From Pseudotabrizicola sp. (GTDB lineage Bacteria; Pseudomonadota; Alphaproteobacteria; Rhodobacterales; Rhodobacteraceae), in NCBI RefSeq assembly GCF_030684215.1, contig NZ_JAUXOV010000074.1, positions 62,001 to 126,000 of the forward strand: a stretch of DNA of 64,000 nucleotides, in the 5' to 3' direction. The notes beneath the pieces are model-generated. The model saw only the letters and a program-made list of their open reading frames with translations. It was not told the DNA's origin and made no database searches. Both the position numbers and the translations under genes were made by a program. This document shows positions 57,201-64,000 of the stretch, in pieces; position 1 is the first letter of the stretch, and each line of letters opens with the position of its first letter.

Positions 57201-57695
57201 CGCGTGTTCATGGATTACCGCGCGCGTCATCGTCTCTATGGCCCGGTGCGTGTGCTCCCGACGCGCACTTTCTTTTACGGCATGGTCTCGGGTGAAGAAA
57301 TCACCGCCGAGATCGACCCCGGCAAGACGCTTGAAGTGCGCCTGCAAGCCGTGGGCGATGTATCCGAAGACGGTGACGTAAAGGTGTTTTTCGAGCTGAA
57401 CGGCCAGCCGCGCGTAATCCGGGTGCCAAACCGCGCCGTAAAGGCCAAGACCGCCTCGCGCCCCAAAGCGGCCGAGGGCAACGCCGCCCATATCGGCGCG
57501 CCGATGCCGGGGTCGGTGGCATCTGTGGCGGTGACAGTGGGGCAAAAGGTGCGGGCAGGTGATCTATTGCTGACCATCGAAGCCATGAAGATGGAAACCG
57601 GCCTGCACGCAGACCGCGAAGCAACGGTCAAAGCGCTGCACGTTCATGCTGGAAGCCAGATCGACGCCAAGGATCTGTTGATCGAACTGGAATAA
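54234..57695 (+). CDS. pyc: Pyruvate carboxylase
   Basis: Pyruvate carboxylase makes oxaloacetate from pyruvate, bicarbonate and ATP to refill the TCA cycle. The 1153-residue single-chain enzyme has the biotin carboxylase domain (start FSKILVANRGEIAIRVMRAA; ATP-grasp SWGGGGRGMR; EVNPRVQVEH). It continues with the carboxyltransferase TIM barrel (TTMRDGHQSLLATRMR; HFHTHDTSGAAAA) and a C-terminal biotinyl domain with Lys1119 in EAMKMET. All domains are intact. GGAG precedes the ATG at 54234. Confidence 0.97.
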   Translation: MPEFSKILVANRGEIAIRVMRAANEMGKKTVAVFAEEDKLSLHRFKADEAYRIGEGLSPVGAYLSIPEIIRVAKMCGADAIHPGYGLLSENPDFVEACDQAGITFIGPRAETMRALGDKASARRVAIEAGVPVIPATEVLGEDMAAIKAEAKTVGYPLMLKASWGGGGRGMRPILAEDELETKVREGRREAEAAFGNGEGYLEKMIQRARHVEVQILGDKHGQIYHLWERDCTVQRRNQKVVERAPAPYLTEEQRAEVCEMGRKICAHVNYECAGTVEFLMDMDDEKFYFIEVNPRVQVEHTVTEEVTGIDIVQAQILIAEGKTLAQATGVADQAEVKLNGHALQCRVTTEDPLNNFIPDYGRLTAYRSATGNGIRLDGGTAYAGGVITRYYDSLLVKVTAHAQTPEKAIKRMDRALREFRIRGVATNIEFVINLLQHPTFLDDSYTTKFIDTTPDLFAFRKRRDRATKILTYIADITVNGHPETAGRAKPAAEAKAPKAPKLRTEPAMGTRNLLEQKGPQAVADWMKAQKKVLITDTTMRDGHQSLLATRMRSIDMIKVAPAYAAHLPQLFSVECWGGATFDVAYRFLQECPWQRLRDLRAQMPNLMTQMLLRASNGVGYTNYPDNVVQAFVKQAAETGVDVFRVFDSLNWVENMRVAMDAVLESNKVCEGTICYTGDLLDPDRAKYDLKYYVERALELKGAGSHILGLKDMAGLLKPAAARILVRTLKQEVGLPVHFHTHDTSGAAAATVLAACEAGVDAVDAAMDAFSGGTSQPCLGSIVEALRHTERDTGLDIAAIREISNYWEQVRAQYTAFESGTPAPASEVYLHEMPGGQFTNLKAQARSMGLEDRWPEVAQAYADANQMFGDIVKVTPSSKVVGDMALIMVAQGLSRAQVEDPSVELAFPDSVVDMLKGNLGQPHGGWPEGILKKVLKGEAPLTERPGKTLPAVDLAEVRAKLAQELHLGQEDADGEMLDEEDLNGYLMYPRVFMDYRARHRLYGPVRVLPTRTFFYGMVSGEEITAEIDPGKTLEVRLQAVGDVSEDGDVKVFFELNGQPRVIRVPNRAVKAKTASRPKAAEGNAAHIGAPMPGSVASVAVTVGQKVRAGDLLLTIEAMKMETGLHADREATVKALHVHAGSQIDAKDLLIELE

Positions 57696-57716
57696 TCTTT
57701 CTTTTCCAGATGCTTG

Positions 57717-57747
57717 AAGGCCCCGGCGTTGCGTTGGGGCCTTTTTC
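57717..57747 (+). terminator. Intrinsic terminator of pyc
   Basis: AAGGCCCC pairs with GGGGCCTT over an 11-nt loop and runs into TTTTTCTTT, 22 nt after the pyc stop. Confidence 0.92.
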
Positions 57748-57847
57748 TTTGGACGTTCGCAAACCCTTGCGAAAAATCCGTCACCACATGCATTTTTCCC
57801 TTGCAGGCATCCGCGCCATCCCCTAAATCACCGCTTACCGAAACGGT

Positions 57848-57922
57848 GCGGGCGTAGCTCAGGGGTAGAGCATAACCTTGCCAAGGTTAGGGTCGGGCGT
57901 TCGAATCGCCTCGCCCGCTCCA
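57848..57922 (+). tRNA. tRNA-Gly (GCC)
   Basis: The 75-nt sequence including an encoded CCA folds as a cloverleaf. The acceptor stem is GCGGGCG / CGCCCGC, the D arm contains AGCTCAGGGGTAGAGC, and the anticodon loop TTGCCAA gives anticodon GCC. The T arm is TCGGGCGTTCGAATCGCC-like. It reads Gly GGC/GGU codons. Confidence 0.96.
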
Positions 57923-57936
57923 TTTCGGTTTGAAAC

Positions 57937-57959
57937 AGGCAGCTTCGGCTGCCTTTTTT
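57937..57959 (+). terminator. Intrinsic terminator after tRNA-Gly
   Basis: GGCAGC, TTCG tetraloop and GCTGCC are followed by six T residues, 15 nt after the tRNA. Confidence 0.93.
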
Positions 57960-58070
57960 CATTTGCTGCAATCCCCCGGATAACCCAGACTAAAGCTTGG
58001 CACCTTTCCACTGCCTTGACAGGTATCATCGGGGCATGGTCGGTTTTGCAATTTGGGTGCAGGCAAAAGG

Positions 58071-58096
58071 AAAGCCGCCCGAAGGCGGCTTTCTTT
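58071..58096. terminator. Bidirectional terminator between the tRNA-Gly and tRNA-Tyr genes
   Basis: AAAGCCGCC, CGAA loop and GGCGGCTTT followed by CTTTG form a strong hairpin with A/T-rich flanks on both sides. It most likely ends the minus-strand tRNA-Tyr transcript. The stretch 57960-58070 shows no gene. Confidence 0.8.
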
Positions 58097-58120
58097 GCTG
58101 TCGGCCATCACCAAGGATGA

Positions 58121-58204
58121 TGGTGGGTGACCCTGGAATCGAACCAGGCGTGGGTCTCCCCGGCGGAGTTACAGTCCGCTGCCGCACCTTGCAGCTCGTC
58201 ACCC
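58121..58204 (-). tRNA. tRNA-Tyr (GTA)
   Basis: The 84-nt class II tRNA on the minus strand starts GGGTGAC and ends GTCACCC-A-CCA. The anticodon loop CTGTAAC (anticodon GTA) sits in a GCGGA / TCCGC stem. The variable arm is long (CGGGGAGACCCACG) and the T arm is CCTGG-TTCGATT-CCAGG. It reads Tyr codons and has an encoded CCA. Confidence 0.93.
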
Positions 58205-58342
58205 GACGGGGGCGGAATACCCAAGGGCACGGGGAGCGTCAAGCGCCGAATGCAATGGGGTGGCAAGAGTTTCGGCTTGCGCATCCCCCCTGCCCCGCCG
58301 CATTCTGTGGCGCCAGAAACAATGGCCCGAACAATAGGCTGA

Positions 58343-59155
58343 ATGATGAAGACCGGAACCACCAAACCAACATGGGTGATCGACAAGGAACGCGGCAAGC
58401 GTGCCGAAGCGAAGGAGACCGTCTGGCTGTTTGGCCTGCATGCGGTGCGCGATGCGCTGGTGAACCCTGCGCGCGAAAAGCTGCGGCTGGTGTTGACCAA
58501 GAACGCACTCGACAAGCTGGAGGAGGCGGTGGCGCAATCGGGGATAGAGCCCGAGATTGCCGATCCGCGCAAGTTCGACGTGCCGATTGATGAAGGCTCG
58601 GTGCATCAGGGTGCAGCGATGGAAGTGCGGCCGCTGAACTGGGGCAAGCTGGCAGATGTGGCGATTTCAGGTGCCGGTGCGCCGCTGGTTGTACTGCTGG
58701 ACAGGGTGACCGACCCGCATAACGTGGGCGCCGTGCTGCGGTCGGCCGAGGTGTTCGGCGCGCGGGCGGTGATTGCCCCCCGCCACCACTCGGCACCCGA
58801 AACCGGGGCCCTCGCAAAAACCGCCAGCGGCGCACTGGAGCGCCAGCCCTATCTGCGGGTGGGCAACCTGTCAGATGCGATGCAGGAATTGCGCGACATG
58901 GGCTATATCCTGATCGGGCTGGAGGGAGAAGCCGAGCACACGCTGGAAGGCGCGCTGGATTTGGCCAACAAGCGCCCGATTGCGCTGGTGATGGGGGCCG
59001 AAGGGCCGGGCCTGCGCGAAAAGACACAGCTGACCTGCGATTATCTGGCGCGCATTCCCTATACGGGCGCGTTTGGCAGCCTGAACGTATCGAACGCCGC
59101 TGCAGTGTCGCTTTATGCCGCGAGTCGGCGGCTGGTTCACAAAAGCGCGACATGA
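58343..59155 (+). CDS. rlmB: 23S rRNA 2'-O-ribose methyltransferase RlmB (TrmH/SpoU family)
   Basis: The protein methylates the 2'-O of a guanosine in 23S rRNA (G2251 in E. coli) using SAM. The 270-residue protein has an N-terminal substrate-binding domain with VWLFGLHAVRDALVNP. The knotted SPOUT domain carries the three TrmH motifs: LDRVTDPHNVGAVLRSAEVFGA, IALVMGAEGPGL and PYTGAFGSLNVSNAAAVSLY. Two adjacent ATG codons (58343, 58346) are possible starts. A terminator follows the gene. Confidence 0.93.
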   Translation: MMKTGTTKPTWVIDKERGKRAEAKETVWLFGLHAVRDALVNPAREKLRLVLTKNALDKLEEAVAQSGIEPEIADPRKFDVPIDEGSVHQGAAMEVRPLNWGKLADVAISGAGAPLVVLLDRVTDPHNVGAVLRSAEVFGARAVIAPRHHSAPETGALAKTASGALERQPYLRVGNLSDAMQELRDMGYILIGLEGEAEHTLEGALDLANKRPIALVMGAEGPGLREKTQLTCDYLARIPYTGAFGSLNVSNAAAVSLYAASRRLVHKSAT

Positions 59156-59247
59156 GCTTTAACCCGGCCTCAAACTTCTTATGTCAAAGTCATAGGGTGC
59201 GGGTTGGAACTCCCGCCCTTTATTCACTGTCCCTCGTTCCGCGACTT

Positions 59248-59280
59248 GGCGCCCGGGTTTACCCCCGTGGCGCCTTTTTC
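59248..59280 (+). terminator. Intrinsic terminator after rlmB
   Basis: GGCGCC and GGCGCC flank an inner CGGG/CCCG-containing loop and are followed by TTTTTC. It lies about 95 nt after the rlmB stop and just before the CoA-binding gene. Confidence 0.75.
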
Positions 59281-59296
59281 TTGCACAGGTGAATTC

Positions 59297-59719
59297 ATGC
59301 CATCTGAAGACGCGCGTATTGCCGATATTCTGACCCGCAGCCGCACGATTGCACTGGTCGGCTGGTCGCCCAAGCCTGACCGCCCCAGCCACCGCGTTGC
59401 CTCTTATCTTGCGCAACGAGGGTATCGGGTTATTCCGGTGAACCCCGGTCAGGCCGGCCAAATCGTTTTGGGGGAAATAGTACGCGCCAGCCTGTCCGAA
59501 ATCGAAGGGCACGTCGATATGGTCGACATCTTTCGCCGGTCAGAAGAAGCAGGCGCGGTGGTGGATGAGGCGCTGGCACGCTTCCCCGAACTGATCTGTG
59601 TATGGATGCAATTGGGTGTCGAGGATGAGGCCGCAGCCGCCCGAGCTCGCGCGCGGGGCGTCGAGGCGGTGATGAACCGCTGCCCGGCAATTGAAATACC
59701 AAAGCTGGGGCTGGTCTGA
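59297..59719 (+). CDS. CoA-binding (YccU-type) Rossmann protein
   Basis: The 140-residue protein is a single CoA-binding-2 domain: TIALVGWSPKPDRPSHRVASYL, YRVIPVNPGQAGQIVLGE, HVDMVDIFRRSEEAG, LICVWMQLGVEDEAAA and VMNRCPAIE. Such proteins bind CoA or acyl-CoA; their cellular role is not defined. The ATG at 59297 lies 17 nt after the end of a terminator, so the promoter would have to overlap it or lie upstream. A longer in-frame start runs through the terminator and was rejected. Confidence 0.88.
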   Translation: MPSEDARIADILTRSRTIALVGWSPKPDRPSHRVASYLAQRGYRVIPVNPGQAGQIVLGEIVRASLSEIEGHVDMVDIFRRSEEAGAVVDEALARFPELICVWMQLGVEDEAAAARARARGVEAVMNRCPAIEIPKLGLV

Positions 59720-59780
59720 TCCCGGATCACCAGCCATTCAGCGGCAAGCCCGCTTCACCTGTCGCAAGATGAGAATTAAA

Positions 59781-59834
59781 CCAAGATGAATGGGCATAGC
59801 AAAGCGCCCTTCATTCATCTTGGCTCAAATACTT
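59781..59834. repeat. Palindrome containing the gene-end AAATACTC motif, between the CoA-binding gene and hisE
   Basis: CCAAGATGAATG (59781-59792) and CATTCATCTTGG (59812-59823) form a perfect 12-bp inverted repeat with an inner GGGC / GCCC pair. The right arm continues into CTCAAATACTT, the gene-end motif. It lies between convergent genes and could end transcription both ways, though it lacks a U-tract. Confidence 0.6.
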
Positions 59835-59843
59835 ATCTTTCTG

Positions 59844-60161
59844 TCAGGGCTGCCGCGATGCCTTTTCCGCGATGCCAGACTCCCCCTCGCGCCGGTCCAG
59901 TTCGGCAAGCACGTCTGCCAGTCGCACGTCACAGGCGGCGAGCATGACGAGGAAGTGGTAGAGTACATCTGCTGCTTCGGACGTCAGCTTGGCGCGGTCG
60001 CCCTTTACCGCCTCTATGATCGCCTCGATTGCCTCTTCGCCGAACTTCTCGGCGCATTTTTCGGGGCCTTTGGCAAGCAGCTTGGCGGTCCAGCTTGAGT
60101 CGGGATCGGTACCTTTGCGCGCGGCAATGGTCGCTGCGAGGCGGCTCAGAGTATCGGTCAT
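59844..60161 (-). CDS. hisE: Phosphoribosyl-ATP pyrophosphatase HisE
   Basis: HisE hydrolyses PR-ATP to PR-AMP, step two of histidine synthesis. The 105-residue protein has the MazG-like motif [22 protein letters not shown] (EExxE type, metal-binding) and [13 protein letters not shown]. It is a separate HisE without HisI. It overlaps hisF by 4 bp. Confidence 0.95.
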   Translation of the reverse strand: MTDTLSRLAATIAARKGTDPDSSWTAKLLAKGPEKCAEKFGEEAIEAIIEAVKGDRAKLTSEAADVLYHFLVMLAACDVRLADVLAELDRREGESGIAEKASRQP

Positions 60162-60919
60162 GACAGCCTCATCGGAATGCCGGCAGCGGCCATATGGGCT
60201 TTGGCCTCACCGATGGTGAAGGTGCCGAAGTGGAAGATGGAAGCGGCGAGGACGGCGGAGGCGTGGCCTTCGGTCACGCCCTCGACCAGATGATCCAGCG
60301 TACCGACACCGCCCGACGCGATAACGGGGATCGACACCGCATCGGCGATAGCGCGGGTAAGAGGCAAATTATAGCCTCCCTTGGTGCCGTCACGGTCCAT
60401 GCTGGTCAGAAGGATCTCGCCCGCGCCTTTGGCAGCGACGGTCCGGGCAAAGTCCACCGCATCGATGCCTGTGGGTTTACGGCCGCCATGGGTGAAAATT
60501 TCCCATTTGCCGGGAGAGACGGTCTTTGCATCGATGGCAACCACGATGCATTGGCTGCCGAAACGGTCAGCGGCGTCGGCAACGACGTCAGGGTTGGCGA
60601 CAGCGGCAGAATTGAAACTGACCTTGTCAGCCCCGGCCAGTAGGAGCGCGCGCACATCGTGATGGCTGCGCACACCGCCCCCCACGGTAAGCGGCATGAA
60701 GCATTGCTCGGCCGTGCGGGTGACCAGATCAAACATGGTCCCGCGGTTTTCATGGGTGGCATGGATGTCGAGAAAGGTCAGTTCATCTGCACCCGCCGCA
60801 TCATAGGCGCGGGCGGCTTCGACCGGGTCGCCCGCGTCGATCAGGTTGACAAAATTGACGCCTTTGACCACGCGGCCATCGGCGACATCAAGGCAGGGAA
60901 TGATGCGGGTTTTCAGCAT
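60158..60919 (-). CDS. hisF: Imidazole glycerol phosphate synthase subunit HisF
   Basis: HisF is the cyclase barrel that uses ammonia from HisH to make IGP and AICAR. The 253-residue TIM barrel has the N-terminal [22 protein letters not shown], catalytic Asp residues in PCLDV and SMDRDGTK, and phosphate-binding VGGGVRS and SGGVGTLD. It lies 91 bp downstream of hisA, with a GC-rich hairpin and a repeat motif between them. Confidence 0.97.
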   Translation of the reverse strand: MLKTRIIPCLDVADGRVVKGVNFVNLIDAGDPVEAARAYDAAGADELTFLDIHATHENRGTMFDLVTRTAEQCFMPLTVGGGVRSHHDVRALLLAGADKVSFNSAAVANPDVVADAADRFGSQCIVVAIDAKTVSPGKWEIFTHGGRKPTGIDAVDFARTVAAKGAGEILLTSMDRDGTKGGYNLPLTRAIADAVSIPVIASGGVGTLDHLVEGVTEGHASAVLAASIFHFGTFTIGEAKAHMAAAGIPMRLS

Positions 60920-60954
60920 GGATGGACCCTAGCGCGTGTGGTTGGCCGGGGAAA

Positions 60955-61010
60955 GGGGGGCGCTGCCCCCCGCGCGACGCGCGCCCCCGGAGTATTTGGA
61001 AAGCAGCAAT
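60955..61010 (-). repeat. Gene-end AAATACTC motif plus GC hairpin after hisA
   Basis: On the minus strand, starting right after the hisA TGA, lies ATTGCTGCTTTCC followed by AAATACTCC (61010-60989). With the A of TGA it is identical over 23 nt to the copy at 21595-21616. A hairpin follows at 60971-60955 (GGGGGGC / GCCCCCC) with TTTCC behind it. It lies between hisA and hisF, where it could reduce read-through. Confidence 0.65.
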
Positions 61011-61730
61011 TCAGGATTTGAGAGCCGAAAGCGCCGTAGCAAGGTCAATGGCGCCGTCATAGAGCGCGCGACCCGAGATCGCGCCGGCGATAACGCCGGT
61101 GTCACGCAGGGCGGTAAGATCGGCCATCGATGACACGCCACCGCTGGCGATGACCGGGATCGAGACAGCGCGGGCGAGCGCCTCTGTCGCATCGATATTG
61201 GGGCCCTGCATTGCACCATCACGGTCAATGTCGGTGTAGATGAGGGCGGCGACGCCTGCGTCTTCAAAGCTGCGGGCGAGCTCGGTGGCTTGGACCGTGG
61301 TCTCATGCGCCCAGCCTTTGGTGGCGACAAATCCCTTGCGGGCGTCAATGCCGACGGCGACTTTGCCGGGAAACGCGCGGGCCGCCTGTTTGACCAGATC
61401 AGGGTTTTCCACCGCGACAGTGCCAAGGATGACGCGGGCAAGGCCCTTGGAGAGCCACATCTCGATCGTGGCCATGTCGCGGATGCCGCCGCCAAGCTGG
61501 GCGGGAACATTGATGCGGGCAAGGATCGCCTCCACCGCAGCGGCGTTCACGGGTTGACCCGCGAAGGCACCGTTGAGGTCAACCAGATGCAGCCAGTCGC
61601 AGCCTGCGGATTCGAATTTGGCGGCTTGTTCTGCCGGATCGTCACCGAAAACAGTGGCGGCGGACATCTCGCCACGCAACAGGCGAACGCATTGGCCGTC
61701 TTTCAGATCAATGGCAGGATAGAGGATCAT
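61011..61730 (-). CDS. hisA: Phosphoribosylformimino-AICAR ribotide isomerase HisA
   Basis: HisA isomerises ProFAR to PRFAR, the HisF substrate. The 239-residue TIM barrel begins [20 protein letters not shown], with catalytic Asp in AIDLKDG. It has [29 protein letters not shown] and [14 protein letters not shown], where the second catalytic Asp lies. Longer frames in the same phase run antisense into DUF2147 and were rejected. Confidence 0.96.
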   Translation of the reverse strand: MILYPAIDLKDGQCVRLLRGEMSAATVFGDDPAEQAAKFESAGCDWLHLVDLNGAFAGQPVNAAAVEAILARINVPAQLGGGIRDMATIEMWLSKGLARVILGTVAVENPDLVKQAARAFPGKVAVGIDARKGFVATKGWAHETTVQATELARSFEDAGVAALIYTDIDRDGAMQGPNIDATEALARAVSIPVIASGGVSSMADLTALRDTGVIAGAISGRALYDGAIDLATALSALKS

Positions 61731-61863
61731 GGCGCACCTTTTGACTTTCCCCCCCTTTGGCATGGCTGCCGCGCAATTCCAAGAGGTCCGCGACCCGACG
61801 TCATGCTTGCAAGAGCGGGAGCGGATTGCGGATGATCTGCGAACCTTCAGGGAGGAGGACCGC

Positions 61864-62265
61864 ATGAACAGATTCGTATCCCGCGTGGCACTGGCTGCCG
61901 CCGTAGTTTTTACCGCTTCCGCTGCGTTTGCCGATCCGGCTGTCGGGCTTTGGAAAACCAAGCCCGATGACAATGGCAACTTTGGCCATGTGCAGGTGCA
62001 AGCCTGTGGTGCAGCCGTCTGTGGAACGCTGGTCAAGGCGTTCGATGGCACAGGCAAAGAGATCGCTTCGCCCAATGTTGGCAAGCGGATCATCTGGGAC
62101 ATGAAATCAAAGGGCGGCGGCGCCTATGCCGATGGCAAGGTCTGGTCGCCGGATCGCAACAAGACCTATAACTCCAAGATGGTCTTGCAGGGCAACGGAT
62201 TGGCGATCTCTGGCTGTGTGCTGGGCATCTGCCGTGATGGCGGCACCTGGACCCGAATCAATTAA
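61864..62265 (+). CDS. DUF2147 secreted protein
   Basis: The 133-residue protein has an N-terminal signal peptide (basic start, hydrophobic core [17 protein letters not shown]-like, cleavage near AFA/DPA). The DUF2147 core follows: [53 protein letters not shown], ending GTWTRIN. The periplasmic function is unknown. It is divergent from hisA and lies inside the histidine locus. GGAGG lies upstream of the ATG. Confidence 0.9.
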   Translation: MNRFVSRVALAAAVVFTASAAFADPAVGLWKTKPDDNGNFGHVQVQACGAAVCGTLVKAFDGTGKEIASPNVGKRIIWDMKSKGGGAYADGKVWSPDRNKTYNSKMVLQGNGLAISGCVLGICRDGGTWTRIN

Positions 62266-62338
62266 GCACGCTTCGGGTTGAGACGGGGGCGCGGAGCAGT
62301 GAAGATTGCTCTGCGCCATTTGCGTTGGAGGGGAAGAC

Positions 62339-62605
62339 GTGACCGATCAGGATTGGGCAGATTTGCTGGCGCGGCGGCACCGGGGCGGGGTCTACGCTGT
62401 GGTCACGACCGGGGTGGTGTGCTGCTTTGGTTGCCCCGCGCGCCCGCCGTTACGCCGGAATGCGCGGCTTTTTGACAGCCGGGAGGCTGCGCAGGCCGCC
62501 GGTTTCCGGGCCTGCAAGCGATGTGGTGGTCAGCCGAAAACCGACCAGCCGGTGGCGTGGGCCAGATGCTCCATCGCCTCGGCCCCCAGTTTGGAATTTC
62601 CCTGA
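62339..62605 (+). CDS. Stand-alone Ada-type zinc-binding domain protein
   Basis: The 88-residue protein is similar to the N-terminal metal-binding domain of Ada, which repairs methyl phosphotriesters in DNA by transferring the methyl group to a zinc-bound Cys. GVVCCFGCPARPP corresponds to the first Cys pair and ARLFDSREAAQAAGFRACKRC to the second, so all four ligand positions are present. AraC-type and methyltransferase domains are missing. The start is a GTG with GGAGGGG upstream. The last 25 codons overlap the end of glsA on the other strand. Confidence 0.7.
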   Translation: MTDQDWADLLARRHRGGVYAVVTTGVVCCFGCPARPPLRRNARLFDSREAAQAAGFRACKRCGGQPKTDQPVAWARCSIASAPSLEFP

Positions 62606-63459
62606 GCGTTCAAACCCGGCGACCAGACGGCGATGCTGGCGCGGCCGGGCGCAATGGCAAGAATGCCGCCACCCACCCCGGATTTTCCCGGCAAGCCAAC
62701 ACGGTAGGCGAAATCACCCGAGGCATCGTAATGGCCACAGGTCAGCATCAGCGCGTTGATCCGGCGCACGCGGGCCGGAGAAACGAGGCGGGCCGCATCC
62801 GGGAACCCCGCCAGAAACCGCCCTGCGCGGGCCAGTTGCACACATGACATTTCTACCGCGCATTGATGGCAATAGGTGCCGATGGTCAGCGCACTGGGAT
62901 TTTGCAGATTGCCATGGGCGGCCATGAACTCTGCCATGGCTATATTGCGATGCGCATGGGCCAATTCAGACAGGGCCACGTCTTTGTCGATGTGAATGTC
63001 ATTGTCTTCGGCGGCAGTGCGTAAAAACCGCAGCAACTCGGCCAGAACATCGCGCGGCTGAAGTCCGTGCAGGATCGCATCGGTGACCGCAATGGCGCCG
63101 GGGTTCACGAAGGGATTGCGCGGGATGCCGTTATTCTGCTCCAGCGAAACGATGGAATTGAAGGCCAGCCCAGACGGTTCCCGCCCGACACGGCTCCACA
63201 GACTGTCGCCAAGTCGGCCAAGCGCAATGGCGAGGGTGAAGACCTTGGAAATCGACTGGATAGAGAACGGCGTGGCGGCGTCCCCTGCCTGCAGCACCTG
63301 CCCCCCCGGCAGGCACAGCGCGATCCCAAACTGGTCGGGATTGATGCAGCCAAGTTCAGGGATATAGGTCGCGGGCTCGCCCCTATCGGTGGCGCTCGCC
63401 ATGGCATGTGCGATTTCGTCAAGGATTGGCTGAAGATCAGCCGGGCTCAGGGCTTCCAT
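62530..63459 (-). CDS. glsA: Glutaminase A
   Basis: Glutaminase converts glutamine to glutamate and ammonia. The 309-residue serine-dependent enzyme has TYIPELGCINPDQFGIAL, the catalytic SxxK in FSIQSISKVFTLA, GREPSGLAFNSIVSLEQNNGIPRNPFVNPGAI, YCHQCAVEMSC and GKSGVGGGILA. All family motifs are present. Its start lies inside the last 13 bp of hisH, so translation is coupled to hisH. This is an unusual neighbour for the HisH glutaminase subunit. Confidence 0.95.
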   Translation of the reverse strand: MEALSPADLQPILDEIAHAMASATDRGEPATYIPELGCINPDQFGIALCLPGGQVLQAGDAATPFSIQSISKVFTLAIALGRLGDSLWSRVGREPSGLAFNSIVSLEQNNGIPRNPFVNPGAIAVTDAILHGLQPRDVLAELLRFLRTAAEDNDIHIDKDVALSELAHAHRNIAMAEFMAAHGNLQNPSALTIGTYCHQCAVEMSCVQLARAGRFLAGFPDAARLVSPARVRRINALMLTCGHYDASGDFAYRVGLPGKSGVGGGILAIAPGRASIAVWSPGLNAQGNSKLGAEAMEHLAHATGWSVFG

Positions 63460-64000
63460 TGCAGAAAATTGGCAATGATGCGCAAGCCAGAGCTTTGCGA
63501 TTTCTCTGGGTGGAACTGAGTGCCGACCATGGTGCCACGCCCGATGATGGCGGTGATGTCGCCCGCGTAATCGACATGGGCGAGGCGATGGGCCGGGTCG
63601 GCCACGCGAAAGTGGTAGGAATGGACGAAATAGGCGTGATCGCCAGTTTCGATGCCGGCAAGAATCGGGTGAGAGTGGTCGATCACCAAATCATTCCAGC
63701 CCATGTGCGGAATCTTCAGGCCCGGATCGGCGGGGGCAATCTTGACCACCTCACCCGGCACCCAGTCAAAGCCGCGTGTATCTGTATACTCTCGCCCCCA
63801 TGTCGCCATCATCTGCATGCCAACACAGATGCCCATGAAGGGACGGGCCTTGTTGGTCACCGCTTCTTCGATCGCCTCAAACAGCCCGCCGTATTCGCCC
63901 AATGCGCGACGGCAGGACGGGAAAGCGCCGTCCCCTGGCAGCACGATACGGTCGGCGCGGGCCACGTCTTCGGGGCGCGAGGTGACGAGGATGTCGCCGC
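63447..64000 (-). CDS. hisH: Imidazole glycerol phosphate synthase subunit HisH (5' end cut by window edge)
   Basis: HisH is the glutamine amidotransferase that feeds ammonia to HisF. About 184 residues are visible, reading in from the window edge as GDILVTSRPEDVARADRIVLPG; the first few dozen residues are missing. The catalytic Cys is in GICVGMQMM, and the His-Glu of the triad is in GTQFHPEKSQ. HisF is encoded 2.5 kb downstream, after glsA, two opposite-strand genes and hisA. Confidence 0.95.
   Translation of the reverse strand, partial: GDILVTSRPEDVARADRIVLPGDGAFPSCRRALGEYGGLFEAIEEAVTNKARPFMGICVGMQMMATWGREYTDTRGFDWVPGEVVKIAPADPGLKIPHMGWNDLVIDHSHPILAGIETGDHAYFVHSYHFRVADPAHRLAHVDYAGDITAIIGRGTMVGTQFHPEKSQSSGLRIIANFLQWKP

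Noticed and set aside
61731-62102. N-terminal extension of hisA
   Set aside because: It is antisense to DUF2147; HisA proteins begin at the [12 protein letters not shown] motif at 61730.

Overview
The window reads as chromosomal DNA of a Rhodobacteraceae-type alphaproteobacterium. The evidence is high-GC coding with short intergenic gaps, a complete alphaproteobacterial division and cell-wall (dcw) cluster carrying DUF2484 and DUF2161 passengers, an RNase E with an insertion in its S1 region, DUF1476, DUF1127 and PurS/PurQ genes, a free-standing corrinoid protein beside a homocysteine methyltransferase, and above all an array of CCUCCUCCC hairpins downstream of a DUF1127 gene. That last arrangement is known from Rhodobacter sphaeroides (CcaF1 plus CcsR sRNAs).

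Layout. 0-15.8 kb is housekeeping and accessory metabolism: a truncated membrane protein, a PNPOx-fold protein, an RHH protein, purQ, a DctB/DctD-like two-component pair, ppk2, rne behind a 440-nt structured leader, ccdA, an alpha/beta-hydrolase-like membrane protein coupled to a cytochrome P450, then purS-purC on the other strand, a TerB-like gene and DUF1476. 15.9-21.6 kb holds two modules of a probable split methionine synthase (homocysteine S-methyltransferase and B12-binding protein) around a divergent radical SAM gene, followed by a DUF1638 gene, a GlcD/LDHD-type flavoprotein and a SnoaL-like protein. 21.7-47.7 kb is on the minus strand and, in transcription order, carries mraZ-rsmH-ftsL-ftsI-murE-murF-mraY-DUF2161-murD-methyltransferase-ftsW-murG-murC-DUF2484-(PRC-barrel and a small membrane gene)-murB-ddl-ftsQ-ftsA-ftsZ-lpxC-bamD-recN. 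47.7-48.3 kb is a long non-coding dcw leader and operator, followed upstream by mrp.

49.6-50.4 kb holds a DUF1127 gene and ten anti-Shine-Dalgarno hairpins arranged as five twin units, ending in an intrinsic terminator just before benE. 51.6-59.7 kb holds uvrD/pcrA, pyc, tRNA-Gly(GCC), tRNA-Tyr(GUA), rlmB and a CoA-binding protein. 59.8-64 kb is a histidine locus (hisE, hisF, hisA, and hisH cut by the window edge) interleaved with glsA, an Ada-type zinc domain gene and DUF2147.

The most notable observations are: the ten-hairpin CcsR-like array, larger than the four-unit R. sphaeroides cluster; a seven-unit, exactly 10-bp-phased TGGGN operator upstream of mraZ, which looks like an expanded MraZ-box; an UpsM-like structured leader; and a short motif ending in AAATACTC that recurs at gene 3' ends, with one pair of copies identical over 23 nt and often a GC-rich hairpin behind it, for which I know no name. 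All functional statements come from reading the sequence and recalling families; no database search was possible.
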